From positions 62,001 to 126,000 of the forward strand of contig NZ_JTAM01000010.1 of the NCBI RefSeq assembly GCF_000812565.1: DNA of 64,000 bases. The letters run 5' to 3'. The translations under genes were made by a program, and so were the position numbers. The notes below the pieces were generated by a model that saw only the letters and a program-made list of their open reading frames with translations, was not told where the DNA came from and searched no databases. Of the stretch, positions 1 to 8,108 are shown piece after piece. This DNA is from Flammeovirga sp. OC4. Lineage in GTDB: Bacteria > Bacteroidota > Bacteroidia > Cytophagales > Flammeovirgaceae. The first letter of the stretch is position 1. Every line of letters begins with the position of its first letter.

Positions 1-1021
1 CACTGATTATTGTTGGGGCAATGGTTGTTCTTACTAAAGCATTTGAAGAGGGTGATTTCTCATATACCGACATTAGTACTGGTTCTAAAAGAGTAGAGTT
101 GGCAAAGACTGTCTTTAAGCCAAAAGGCATTTCTGGGCCTACAAAATCAATAAAATCCTTTAGTGGTGGAGAGATGTAAGAAGGAAAAGGATCATTGACC
201 ACATCATTAACTGCTTTTGTCAAAACACTAATGGCACTTTCTGTTTTAGGCATGGAAGCATGTCCGCCTTCAATATCTGTTGATAGTTCCACCGTTAAGA
301 ATCCTTTCTCTGTTGTCCCGACTAGTGCTACATCTTTTTCCATTCCGGGTACTAAACCTTGTGTAATGTATCCACCTTCATCCAAGACAAACTCAGCCTC
401 TATCCCTTGTTGTTTAAGATAATGAGCCATTGAGCTCGCACCATGTGTACCATTGATTTCTTCATCATGACCGAACGCCATATAGATCGTTCGCTTTGGT
501 TTAAAACCAGATTCCATCAGTGATTGCACTGATTCTAAGATACCAATCACCCCTACTTTATCATCAATAGCTCCTCGCCCCCAAATGACTCCATCTACTA
601 TTGCTCCACTAAAAGGAGGATATTTCCACTCTGATATGTTTTCCTCTAAAGCAGGAACAACATCAAAATGCGACATCAAAACGATAGGTTTTAATGAAGA
701 ATCACTTCCTTCCCATTTAATTAAATAAGAAAAACCTCCGAAAAGATGATATTCCGTGTTACTGAAAACCACTGGATAAGTCACTTGAAGAAAGTTTCTA
801 AACTTTACAAATTCAGATGAATCAATCAGGTCGGGATCATCATATGAAACCGTCTTTATTTGTATCGCTTCCGAAAGGTGGTATTTAGCAGAATCACTAA
901 TGGAGCGTGAGTCTAACTTTGATATTTTTGATTGTTGAGAATCAAATAAAAATAAATTTCCAAAAATGTAAAGAGAGGCAATAGTTAGGGTGCCTGATAA
1001 GATTCCTACAAAACGCTTCAT
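1..1021 (-). CDS. M20-family metallopeptidase (PM20D1/carboxypeptidase-S type), 3' end cut by window edge
   Basis: Read directly from the complement, with an ATG at 1021-1019; the frame stays open to base 1, so the C-terminus is missing. The N-terminus (about residues 2-27) is one hydrophobic segment, a membrane anchor or uncleaved signal. Family metal-site motifs are visible: LMSHFDVVP (His and Asp), GRGAIDDK (bridging Asp) and GHDEEING (catalytic Glu plus metal Glu). These are the marks of zinc-dependent M20 peptidases, and the wording of the motifs fits the membrane-anchored PM20D1/CPS1 branch, which cleaves or makes N-acyl amino acids or dipeptides. It lies 150 bp downstream of the sensor kinase gene on the same strand. 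The substrate cannot be deduced. Confidence 0.85.
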   Translation of the reverse strand, partial: MKRFVGILSGTLTIASLYIFGNLFLFDSQQSKISKLDSRSISDSAKYHLSEAIQIKTVSYDDPDLIDSSEFVKFRNFLQVTYPVVFSNTEYHLFGGFSYLIKWEGSDSSLKPIVLMSHFDVVPALEENISEWKYPPFSGAIVDGVIWGRGAIDDKVGVIGILESVQSLMESGFKPKRTIYMAFGHDEEINGTHGASSMAHYLKQQGIEAEFVLDEGGYITQGLVPGMEKDVALVGTTEKGFLTVELSTDIEGGHASMPKTESAISVLTKAVNDVVNDPFPSYISPPLKDFIDFVGPEMPFGLKTVFANSTLLEPVLMSVYEKSPSSNALVRTTIAPTIIS

Positions 1022-1171
1022 AGAAAAAGAGAGTTTGAGATGTAAAGTGAATATTTATCATTGATGACAAATACTTATGTTTGTAATTTATCACATGCTT
1101 GAATCTTTATTTCAAATACCGATTCAAGTTTGCATTTAATTAAGTTATTAAGACTTCTTTAGTACTCCAAA

Positions 1172-2464
1172 CTAAGCATTGAATTTTCTTGTTTTTATTG
1201 AAAATATATGCTGTTTTCGCTGATATGAATATTGTATTTCTAAATTAGAAACTTTACAAATTTTACTGACCAATGCCAATCCTAAACCTAAAGACTGACT
1301 TGATGTAGATCCTTTGACGAAGCGTTTAAAAATCTGATCTTCTGAAATAGTAAGTGGTGCCCCGTAGTTACTGATTATAAATTCAGTTGATGATGTTTTT
1401 ATTTTGATAGGACCTTCAGTGGACCCGTAACGTATGGCATTTTTTAATAAGTTTTTCAATACAATATCAAAAAGGTAAGGATCAATTTGAAATTGCAACA
1501 CATCACTTAGTTCTTTTTCAATCTGTAAGTTCTTCAACTCCGCCAATTCCTCAATCGCTTCAACCTGTTTCTCAATCTCTGATTTGATGTTTATTTCTTT
1601 GATATCTGTAAACTCTCCATTTTCTATTTTAGTAATCAAGTTGAGTGTAGTACCGATCTTAGAAATATGATTGGCTTCATCGTAGATTGTTTTGATGGTA
1701 CGAGCATCTTCTTCTTCCAACTTTTCGGAAATCATCAACGCTTCTGACTTATTTCTAATGATCGCCAAAGGCGTCTGCATCTCGTGGGCTATATCTTCTG
1801 TGTATTCTTTTAAGTGGTTATAATCCGCATCAATTCTTTTCACCATTTTACTGAAAAGGTCTTGCATTTCTACAAACTCAGTCGTATTCGTCTCCACTTT
1901 TTCCAATGGTTTATTACCTCCCACTTTATAAAGCTGCATCTGTTCTAAAATCCTTTTGAAAGGTTGAAGGAAATAACCTGAAAGAATGGCATTAGAAAGT
2001 ACAATAAGGATGGTCAATACGATGAAGGAAGGAATGATTAGTTCATAGATATCGTCTCGGAAATAGTAATAGTTCTGGACCTCTCTGTTCATTTCCACTC
2101 GATACAATTGGCCATTAGAGGTAATTAAAACGATCTTTTTTCTGTGCAATAAGTTTCTATCCAACTCATCATGATACACCGTAAAATCTTCATAAACGGG
2201 ATATTCTGCTTTTCTACATCGTTTTGAAACTCTTTCAATAGAAGTAACCGAACGCCCCACTAAAGAGTCGGGGTGTACACCTTCATCTAAATGATAAGTT
2301 ACTTTTCTCTCTATCCATGAAAACCTCCTATTCAAATCTGAATCAATAAATTCATCAGCTTCAGAAGTGAGAAATTGGGCATAAGCCAAAAAAACACCTA
2401 ATGTAAAAAGTAGGTAGAAAAATGTAATTCTTGATAATAAATTAAAGGTCCTTTTCTTGGCCAT
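1172..2464 (-). CDS. Sensor histidine kinase (EnvZ/QseC-like)
   Basis: A 430-residue membrane sensor. TM1 is at about residues 10-31, an extracytoplasmic sensor at 32-140 and TM2 at about 141-166, followed by a linker helix. The dimerisation helix carries H227 in DIAHEMQTPLA, the phosphorylated histidine. The ATPase part shows an N-box (LKNLLKNAIRY) and a G-box (LGLGLALV). The H-box reads HEMQTP instead of the usual HELRTP, a known variation. It starts 15 bp after the response regulator stop, so the two form one regulator-kinase operon, with a TonB-dependent receptor gene upstream on the same strand. The stimulus is unknown; QseC-like sensors of this phylum often accompany outer-membrane receptors. 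Confidence 0.93.
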   Translation of the reverse strand: MAKKRTFNLLSRITFFYLLFTLGVFLAYAQFLTSEADEFIDSDLNRRFSWIERKVTYHLDEGVHPDSLVGRSVTSIERVSKRCRKAEYPVYEDFTVYHDELDRNLLHRKKIVLITSNGQLYRVEMNREVQNYYYFRDDIYELIIPSFIVLTILIVLSNAILSGYFLQPFKRILEQMQLYKVGGNKPLEKVETNTTEFVEMQDLFSKMVKRIDADYNHLKEYTEDIAHEMQTPLAIIRNKSEALMISEKLEEEDARTIKTIYDEANHISKIGTTLNLITKIENGEFTDIKEINIKSEIEKQVEAIEELAELKNLQIEKELSDVLQFQIDPYLFDIVLKNLLKNAIRYGSTEGPIKIKTSSTEFIISNYGAPLTISEDQIFKRFVKGSTSSQSLGLGLALVSKICKVSNLEIQYSYQRKQHIFSIKTRKFNA

Positions 2465-2479
2465 ATCGCACAGTTCTTT

Positions 2480-3160
2480 TTAAACAGTAGTAGTAAATTT
2501 ATAACCCATACCATACACCGATTTTATTCTGTCAACACCCCCATTTTTTTGGAGTTTTTTTCTTAGGTTTTTGATATGAGAATAAATAAAATCGAAGCTA
2601 TCAGCCTGATCTATATGATCTCCCCAAAGGTGTTCAGCTATATTTTCTTTGGTGAGCATTTTATCTTTATTGTAAAGGAAGTAGACCAAAAGGTCGTATT
2701 CTTTTTTGGTTAGTTCAATTTCTTGATCATTGATAAAAACGCTTTTGGATAAAATATCCACCTTCAATTCTCCAATTTCGATGGTGTTGCTCCCTTTGAA
2801 TTTTTTCCTTCTAAAAAGAGACCTTACCCTGGCAATCAACTCTGCCATATGGAAAGGTTTTGTGATATAATCATCCGCACCTAATTCCAGTCCAAGTACT
2901 TTGTCATCTACACTGTCTCTAGCCGTGACGATAAGTACTCCAGTATTAGGGTCAACTTGTTTGATTAGTTTTACTATTTCCAATCCATTCCCATCGGGCA
3001 AACCGAGGTCTACGACTAGAATATCATATTCGTAAACCCCGATCTTTTCTTTGGCTTGGATTAATGTGTCAACATGTTCAATATTGATTTTTTGATCTTT
3101 AAGAGCAGCCGACACATCATTTGCTAATTCTTTATTATCTTCTATTAATAATAATTTCAT
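2480..3160 (-). CDS. OmpR/PhoB-family response regulator
   Basis: A 226-residue DNA-binding regulator. The receiver domain (1-115) has the acidic pair E7/D8, the phosphoacceptor D51 in VVDLGLPDG, the switch Thr in VTARDS and the conserved Lys in ITKPF. A winged helix (about 128-224) ends in the typical SVYGMGYKF wing. It is paired with the sensor kinase 15 bp downstream and begins 51 bp after the TonB-dependent receptor stop. All three genes may share a transcript, but a near-consensus -7 box (TATCTTTC) just upstream of the start leaves room for a separate promoter. Its targets are unknown; the adjacent receptor gene is the obvious candidate. Confidence 0.95.
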   Translation of the reverse strand: MKLLLIEDNKELANDVSAALKDQKINIEHVDTLIQAKEKIGVYEYDILVVDLGLPDGNGLEIVKLIKQVDPNTGVLIVTARDSVDDKVLGLELGADDYITKPFHMAELIARVRSLFRRKKFKGSNTIEIGELKVDILSKSVFINDQEIELTKKEYDLLVYFLYNKDKMLTKENIAEHLWGDHIDQADSFDFIYSHIKNLRKKLQKNGGVDRIKSVYGMGYKFTTTV

Positions 3161-3211
3161 GCATTATCATCCTTATTTCCGCTAGAAAGATAGTAAAATA
3201 CTACCTAACTT

Positions 3212-5662
3212 CTAGAAATCGTCCATTCCTCCACCATCGCCACCGCCTCTTCGTGACGGCTTGAAGTTATTCAATCTGTACGTTAACGTTGCAGTGAATA
3301 CATGTGGATATCTAAAGTCTTCTGTAAAGTTGGAGAACCCAATACCTGATGAATAACTCTTACGACGTGCTGTACCTAAAACATCATTCATTGAGGCTGT
3401 TAAAGTCAACTTCTTTTTCATCAAGTTTTGTTTTACAGCAGCTGTCATCATAAAGTATCCTTCATTTCTACCTTGTGCAGTCACTGTTTCTCCTGTATAT
3501 CTATTGTTGATTTGAATCTGCGTATTTTTAGACACTCTAAAAGTGTTATTAAAACGGCTACTCCATGTGATATTTTGACGGTCAAAACTTTGTCCTTCCA
3601 ATTCACCTTCTACTCTGTAATCATACAAGTTCCCCATCAAATCCATCGTCCACCATTTGAAAGGTTGGTAGTTTAAAGAAACCTCAGTACCGAGTGCATA
3701 ATCTGTTCCTACGTTGGCGTAAGTATGCATAATAACATTGATATCCTCTGGCCAAACTGTTTGTACTCTCTCGATTTTGTTGTGCGTCATTCTGTAATAA
3801 GCATCCAAAGAAAGTGTCAGTTTATCACTAATATTTTTCAAGTAACTAAAATCAAATGAATCAATATTTTCTGGTAGTAACCCTGGATTACCTCTACGTA
3901 CATTGAAAGCATCTTGCCATGTTACAAAAGGCTCTAAGTACCAACCTCTAGGACGTTCAATTCTTCTTGAGTAACTCAACATTAATTGATCATCTTTTGG
4001 AAGATTATAAGAAAGGTGAACAGTTGGGAATAAATTCCATTGATCCACTGGGTATTCATCATCTGAGCCTACCACATTAATATTACGGCCCGTATATTCC
4101 GCTCTGACACCACCTTGATAACCAAAACTTCCTACTTTTCCTGAGTAAATACCGTAAAGTGAGTGTATCGTTTGAGTGTAATTTGTAGTATAGCTATACT
4201 CTGGTTGGAATTCATATTCTCCGGTTGTGGTATTGTAATTATAGACCTCATTGACATCTTCAGCCTGATTCCAACGAGTTTGCCAACCTGCTTCAATCTT
4301 ATCTTTTTCTCCCACTGGCAATACATAATCGATTTTAGCTCTTAATCTTCCTCCAGGACCAATTTCAGTTGATCTTTGTCCACTTGAAGGAGTCTCAGCA
4401 ACGCTACCATCACCATATTTAGGATACAATTCATTGATAGAACTTTCTGTCATATCACGTCCACCATAGTCGATCTGAGCATCAAAAGTATGTCCTTTTT
4501 TATCAAACTTATGTTGGTAAGCAATGTTGGCATTATAATATAAGCCACCTCTTTCCCACTGCTCACTTGAGATGTATCTGTTTTCATTAATTGGAGCATC
4601 GTCACCACCTATTCTTTGGTATTCATAGAAGTCTGCATCCATTCCTCCATACATTTTGAACTCTCCAACTTTACCAGAAATCTTCAAGAAATCTTTCTCA
4701 GAAAGATAAAGTTCAACCCCTGCCTGAGCACCATACATTTCAAATGTACGTTCTCTGTCTCCTTCAGAAATAATGTAAGAAGTGGTGTCACCGTTGGTTG
4801 TAATACGCTCTGAATTGTAAGTACCTGGGCCTGGTCTTTTGTTGTAATTTGCTCCTACATAGAAGCTGTAATTTTTTCTTTTAAAGTTTAACAGGAAATC
4901 GCCGCCCAAACGGTCATACATACCGCCTGTAGCATTGAAGACGCCACTCACGCCTTCTAGTCTATTTTTCTTCGTGATGATATTGATAATTCCGGCAGTG
5001 CCGTCTGGGTCGTATTTAGCAGATGGGTTAGTAATTAATTCTATGTTTTCGATTGTTGAAGCTGGGATTTGTTGCAATGCTTCTGAAGCATCTAATACCG
5101 AAGGTCGGCCATCAATAAGTACTGTAAAACCTGAACTACCTCTTAAACTTACATTACCATCACCGTCTACAGTTACAGATGGTATGTTTTCTAAGATATC
5201 TACAGCAGTACCTGATAGTGCGGCAAACTGAGTTCCCACATTGACAATTTTCTTATCAATATCGTAAGAAACAGAACTTTGTGTGCCTACTACCTCTACT
5301 GCGTCCAACACTTCGGCATCAGTGCTTAAAGTAATCACACCTAAATTTTTCTTTAAATTGGGTCTTTTGACTGCAACATTTTCTATCACAGTTTTTTGGA
5401 ATCCTATAAAGGTGACCTCTATAGTATAAGTTCCCTCTTCTATGTTTTTGATGGAAAAGATACCATCTGCAGAAGTGACAGTACCTCCAACTAAAGCATG
5501 AGAGGCTTGTTCAAAAATAGAAACGGTGGCGTATTCCACGGCAACGTTTGAGTCTCCATCAGTTACTTTACCCGAAATCACGCCAGGCTTAAGTGGGTCA
5601 TTTGCGAAAATTTGAAACGCGATTGATAGAAGTGTTAATAGTATGTATGCTTTTTTATACAT
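3212..5662 (-). CDS. TonB-dependent outer-membrane receptor with carboxypeptidase-regulatory-like domain (OMP_b-brl_3 type)
   Basis: About 816 residues when started at MYKKAY (ATG at 5662). The longer frame to 5698 adds 12 residues before a normal signal peptide and would overlap the predicted promoter. Order of domains: signal peptide, a CarboxypepD_reg-like beta-sandwich (VISGKVTDGDSNVAVEYATV), a plug domain (VDILENIPSVTVDGDGNVSLRG, then FTVLIDGRPS), a long 22-strand-type barrel, and a glycine-rich tail (RRGGGDGGGMDDF). Proteins of this type import ligands across the outer membrane using TonB energy. No SusD partner is adjacent, so this is not a classical Sus pair. The neighbouring regulator and kinase may control it. 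The ligand (siderophore, peptide or other) cannot be told. Confidence 0.92.
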   Translation of the reverse strand: MYKKAYILLTLLSIAFQIFANDPLKPGVISGKVTDGDSNVAVEYATVSIFEQASHALVGGTVTSADGIFSIKNIEEGTYTIEVTFIGFQKTVIENVAVKRPNLKKNLGVITLSTDAEVLDAVEVVGTQSSVSYDIDKKIVNVGTQFAALSGTAVDILENIPSVTVDGDGNVSLRGSSGFTVLIDGRPSVLDASEALQQIPASTIENIELITNPSAKYDPDGTAGIINIITKKNRLEGVSGVFNATGGMYDRLGGDFLLNFKRKNYSFYVGANYNKRPGPGTYNSERITTNGDTTSYIISEGDRERTFEMYGAQAGVELYLSEKDFLKISGKVGEFKMYGGMDADFYEYQRIGGDDAPINENRYISSEQWERGGLYYNANIAYQHKFDKKGHTFDAQIDYGGRDMTESSINELYPKYGDGSVAETPSSGQRSTEIGPGGRLRAKIDYVLPVGEKDKIEAGWQTRWNQAEDVNEVYNYNTTTGEYEFQPEYSYTTNYTQTIHSLYGIYSGKVGSFGYQGGVRAEYTGRNINVVGSDDEYPVDQWNLFPTVHLSYNLPKDDQLMLSYSRRIERPRGWYLEPFVTWQDAFNVRRGNPGLLPENIDSFDFSYLKNISDKLTLSLDAYYRMTHNKIERVQTVWPEDINVIMHTYANVGTDYALGTEVSLNYQPFKWWTMDLMGNLYDYRVEGELEGQSFDRQNITWSSRFNNTFRVSKNTQIQINNRYTGETVTAQGRNEGYFMMTAAVKQNLMKKKLTLTASMNDVLGTARRKSYSSGIGFSNFTEDFRYPHVFTATLTYRLNNFKPSRRGGGDGGGMDDF

Positions 5663-5691
5663 GAAATTTGATAGAATTTTTAAGTTCGCTA

Positions 5692-5699
5692 CAAACATA
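5692..5699 (-). promoter_or_regulatory. Predicted -7 box (TATGTTTG) for the TonB-dependent receptor gene
   Basis: On the minus strand TATGTTTG matches the Bacteroidota -7 consensus TAnnTTTG exactly and lies 30 bp before the chosen ATG at 5662. No clear TTTG is seen at the -33 distance. Confidence 0.45.
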
Positions 5700-5825
5700 T
5701 TCAGTAAATCTGTTTGAAATCTGTAGAAATCTGAATTGACTAAGATTTTTCAAAAAAATGATCTGAATTATGTTTTTTCATATGTAGACAACCCGCATGA
5801 AATGAAAAAGTTTGATAATAATCCC

Positions 5826-5854
5826 TTGAATTTTCTTTCAAATTTCTATATTTG
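5826..5854 (+). promoter_or_regulatory. Predicted promoter of the SAM-riboswitch/metK operon
   Basis: TTG (5826-5828), an 18-bp spacer, then TATATTTG (5847-5854). This is an exact TAnnTTTG -7 box with a -33 TTG at near-standard spacing. The expected transcription start, about 5860, falls just before the first riboswitch helix. Confidence 0.65.
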
Positions 5855-5863
5855 CATCACTAT

Positions 5864-5971
5864 ACTTATCAAGAAAGATAGAGGGACTGGGCCCTACGAT
5901 GTCTTAGCAACCTGCGCTCCCCATAGCAAGGTGCTAATTCCCAGCTCGAAGGTGTTCGAGATTAGATGAGT
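5864..5971 (+). ncRNA. SAM-I (S-box) riboswitch
   Basis: The conserved S-box core is present in order: CTTATCAAGA, the GAGGGACTGG segment, GATGTCTTAGCAACC and the central AAGGTGCTAATTCC block, closed by GATGAG. Helix P1 pairs CTTATC (5865-5870) with GATGAG (5965-5970). These are the hallmark elements of the SAM-I aptamer, which turns genes off when S-adenosylmethionine is plentiful. Downstream come a small lipoprotein gene and metK, which makes SAM, so feedback control is coherent. After the aptamer a short CGAAAA/TTTTCG hairpin (about 6002-6020) is not followed by a T-run, so control may act on translation rather than by termination; this is inference. Confidence 0.92.
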
Positions 5972-6066
5972 TTATCTCCTAAATGACATGCTGGTACTAA
6001 GCGAAAAGCTTTCTTTTTCGGTAGGTGAAACTAAATTAATGATAAAAGAATATTTTTTATTTTAGA

Positions 6067-6738
6067 TTGAGGATCAGATTATTAATACTTAGTTCTTTAT
6101 GTTTCTTGACTAGCTGCTTTGAGTTACATGAACAGTTACAAGTCATGAAAGACGGAAAAGGAGATTACACTTTTGTTTTCGATTTTTCAAAAAGTAAAGA
6201 ATTATTGGATATAATTTCTGCCTATACAACTCCTGAAGGAGAAACTATCTTTCAAGCAAATAAATTCAAAAAGCCTTTATCTTTAATTAGTAATGACTTG
6301 AATACTATTCCGGGAATCTATAACTGCAAAGAGATATTAGATTCTACTGCTTGGAAAATGGGTATTCAATTCAATTTTGTAGACATCAACGCTCTCAATG
6401 TTGCACTTTCTAAAATTGATGGGAAGGAAGAGGTTGAGTATCTGATCATCAAAAGATCAAAAGCGGAATGGAAGCAAAATATCGATTGGAGAAAAATCAT
6501 TACAAAAAATCTCCCTGCTTCTACTGAAGCCAAAGACGCTATGTTGGAGGCCGTAGACACTGCTCATTATGTTTATAATTGGCAATTAAATAGAGATATA
6601 AAGACGTTAAAGTCTTATGATATAGATCAAATAGGCTCCACGGGAGTACTGTTTAAAGGCACTATTCCGGATGATGAACATTATAAATACATCACCCAAT
6701 GGAATATTAAATTTAAAAAAGAAAAAAAACGAAAATAA
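6067..6738 (+). CDS. Small lipoprotein of unknown function, co-transcribed with metK
   Basis: A 223-residue predicted lipoprotein. The signal peptide [16 protein letters not shown] ends in a lipobox with the acylated Cys at residue 17. No ATG is available in frame; the start is taken as TTG at 6067 because it gives a compact signal peptide. The nearest upstream ATG (6039) opens only an 8-codon ORF in another frame that stops at 6065. The mature part has no motif I recognise; it is mostly polar with several aromatic residues. It lies between the SAM riboswitch and metK, and its TAA overlaps the metK ATG by one base, so it is translationally coupled and presumably SAM-regulated. Confidence 0.8.
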   Translation: MRIRLLILSSLCFLTSCFELHEQLQVMKDGKGDYTFVFDFSKSKELLDIISAYTTPEGETIFQANKFKKPLSLISNDLNTIPGIYNCKEILDSTAWKMGIQFNFVDINALNVALSKIDGKEEVEYLIIKRSKAEWKQNIDWRKIITKNLPASTEAKDAMLEAVDTAHYVYNWQLNRDIKTLKSYDIDQIGSTGVLFKGTIPDDEHYKYITQWNIKFKKEKKRK

Positions 6739-8021
6739 TGACATATTTATTCACATCCGAGTCCGTTTCTGAAGGACATCCAGATAAAATTGCTGATCAG
6801 ATCTCTGATTCAATCCTTGACGCTATGTTAAAACAAGATCCTACGTCTCGTGTTGCATGTGAGACTATGGTGACGACTGGCTTAGCAGTAATTGCAGGTG
6901 AAGTGACAACGAAAGCGTATGTTGAAATTCCTGACGTTGTAAGAGAAACAATTGAAAAAATTGGTTATGACAAAGAAGACTATTCTTTCGCTGCTCACTC
7001 ATGTGGTGTACAAGTAGCTCTTCATAGTCAATCTCCTGATATTGCTCAAGGTGTAAATGTTGGAGAGGGTGTTGATAAAGAACAAGGTGCTGGTGACCAA
7101 GGTATGATGTTCGGTTATGCTACTAAAGAAACAAAAGAGTTTATGCCAATGGCTTTGGCTTTCTCTCATGCTTTAGTGAAGCGTTTGGCTGAAATCCGTA
7201 AGAATCACACAGACCTTATCGGTTACTTACGTCCTGATGCAAAGGCACAAGTAACAATCGAATACAATGAGGACAATACTCCAAAAAGAGTACATACTAT
7301 CGTAGTTTCTACTCAACACGATGAGTTCCCAGGTATTTCAGATGATGAGGCTTTAGCTCAAATTGCTAGAGACGTAAAAGAGCATGTAATCAGTGCTGTT
7401 ATTCCTGCTGAATTAATTGATGATGAAACAATCTTCCACATCAACCCAACAGGTAAATTCGTTATCGGTGGTCCTCACGGTGACGCTGGCTTGACTGGTC
7501 GTAAAATCATCGTAGATACTTATGGTGGTAAAGGTGCTCACGGTGGTGGTGCATTCTCAGGTAAAGACCCATCAAAAGTAGACCGTTCTGCTGCTTATGC
7601 TTCAAGACATATCGCAAAGAACTTAGTTGCTGCAGGTGTTGCTGACGAAGTATTAGTTCAAGTAGCTTATGCAATTGGTGTTTCTACTCCAGTATCATTG
7701 AACGTAACAACTTACGGAACTTCAAACGTTGACCTTACAGACGCTGAAATTTCTAAAGTAGTTGACGGTATTTTCGATATGCGTCCAAGTGCAATTGTAG
7801 AGCGTTTAGGATTAACAAACCCTATCTTCACTCCAACAGCTGCTTATGGTCATATGGGACAAGCTCCTTACACTGATACTGTTGAAGTAAACCGTACTGA
7901 AGTAGTAGAAGAAGGTGACAAGAAGATCAGTACTGTGATAACAGAACAAAAAGAAGTTGAATTCTTTACTTGGGAGAAATTAGATTACGTAGATCAAATC
8001 AAGTCTGCTTTTAATCTATAA
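6738..8021 (+). CDS. metK: S-adenosylmethionine synthetase
   Basis: A 427-residue cytosolic enzyme that makes SAM from methionine and ATP. Family signatures: the start [32 protein letters not shown] in the middle, and the glycine-rich [20 protein letters not shown], the metal and triphosphate-binding loop. The length is slightly above the usual 380-400 residues, with extra residues in the central region. It overlaps the upstream lipoprotein stop (TAATG) and is under the SAM-I riboswitch about 770 bp upstream. A strong terminator follows at 8063-8102. Codon usage looks biased towards preferred codons, in line with high expression. Confidence 0.98.
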   Translation: MTYLFTSESVSEGHPDKIADQISDSILDAMLKQDPTSRVACETMVTTGLAVIAGEVTTKAYVEIPDVVRETIEKIGYDKEDYSFAAHSCGVQVALHSQSPDIAQGVNVGEGVDKEQGAGDQGMMFGYATKETKEFMPMALAFSHALVKRLAEIRKNHTDLIGYLRPDAKAQVTIEYNEDNTPKRVHTIVVSTQHDEFPGISDDEALAQIARDVKEHVISAVIPAELIDDETIFHINPTGKFVIGGPHGDAGLTGRKIIVDTYGGKGAHGGGAFSGKDPSKVDRSAAYASRHIAKNLVAAGVADEVLVQVAYAIGVSTPVSLNVTTYGTSNVDLTDAEISKVVDGIFDMRPSAIVERLGLTNPIFTPTAAYGHMGQAPYTDTVEVNRTEVVEEGDKKISTVITEQKEVEFFTWEKLDYVDQIKSAFNL

Positions 8022-8062
8022 TTAAGATTTCAAGTATTTTTATAGAAAAAGTTTTTTTTCTG

Positions 8063-8102
8063 AGTCCTTGTTGGTAGCTTCACTAACAAGGACTTTTTTT
8101 TT
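8063..8102 (+). terminator. Rho-independent terminator after metK
   Basis: A perfect 10-bp stem, AGTCCTTGTT (8063-8072) with AACAAGGACT (8085-8094), followed by a run of T residues. Confidence 0.93.
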
Positions 8103-8108
8103 AACTGT

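Noticed and set aside
3212-5662. TonB-dependent receptor as a SusC protein
   Set aside because: No SusD-like lipoprotein gene follows and the length (about 816 residues) is shorter than typical SusC.
5736-5969. 77-codon ORF upstream of the lipoprotein gene
   Set aside because: It lies over the promoter and the SAM-I riboswitch, whose conserved RNA core explains the sequence.
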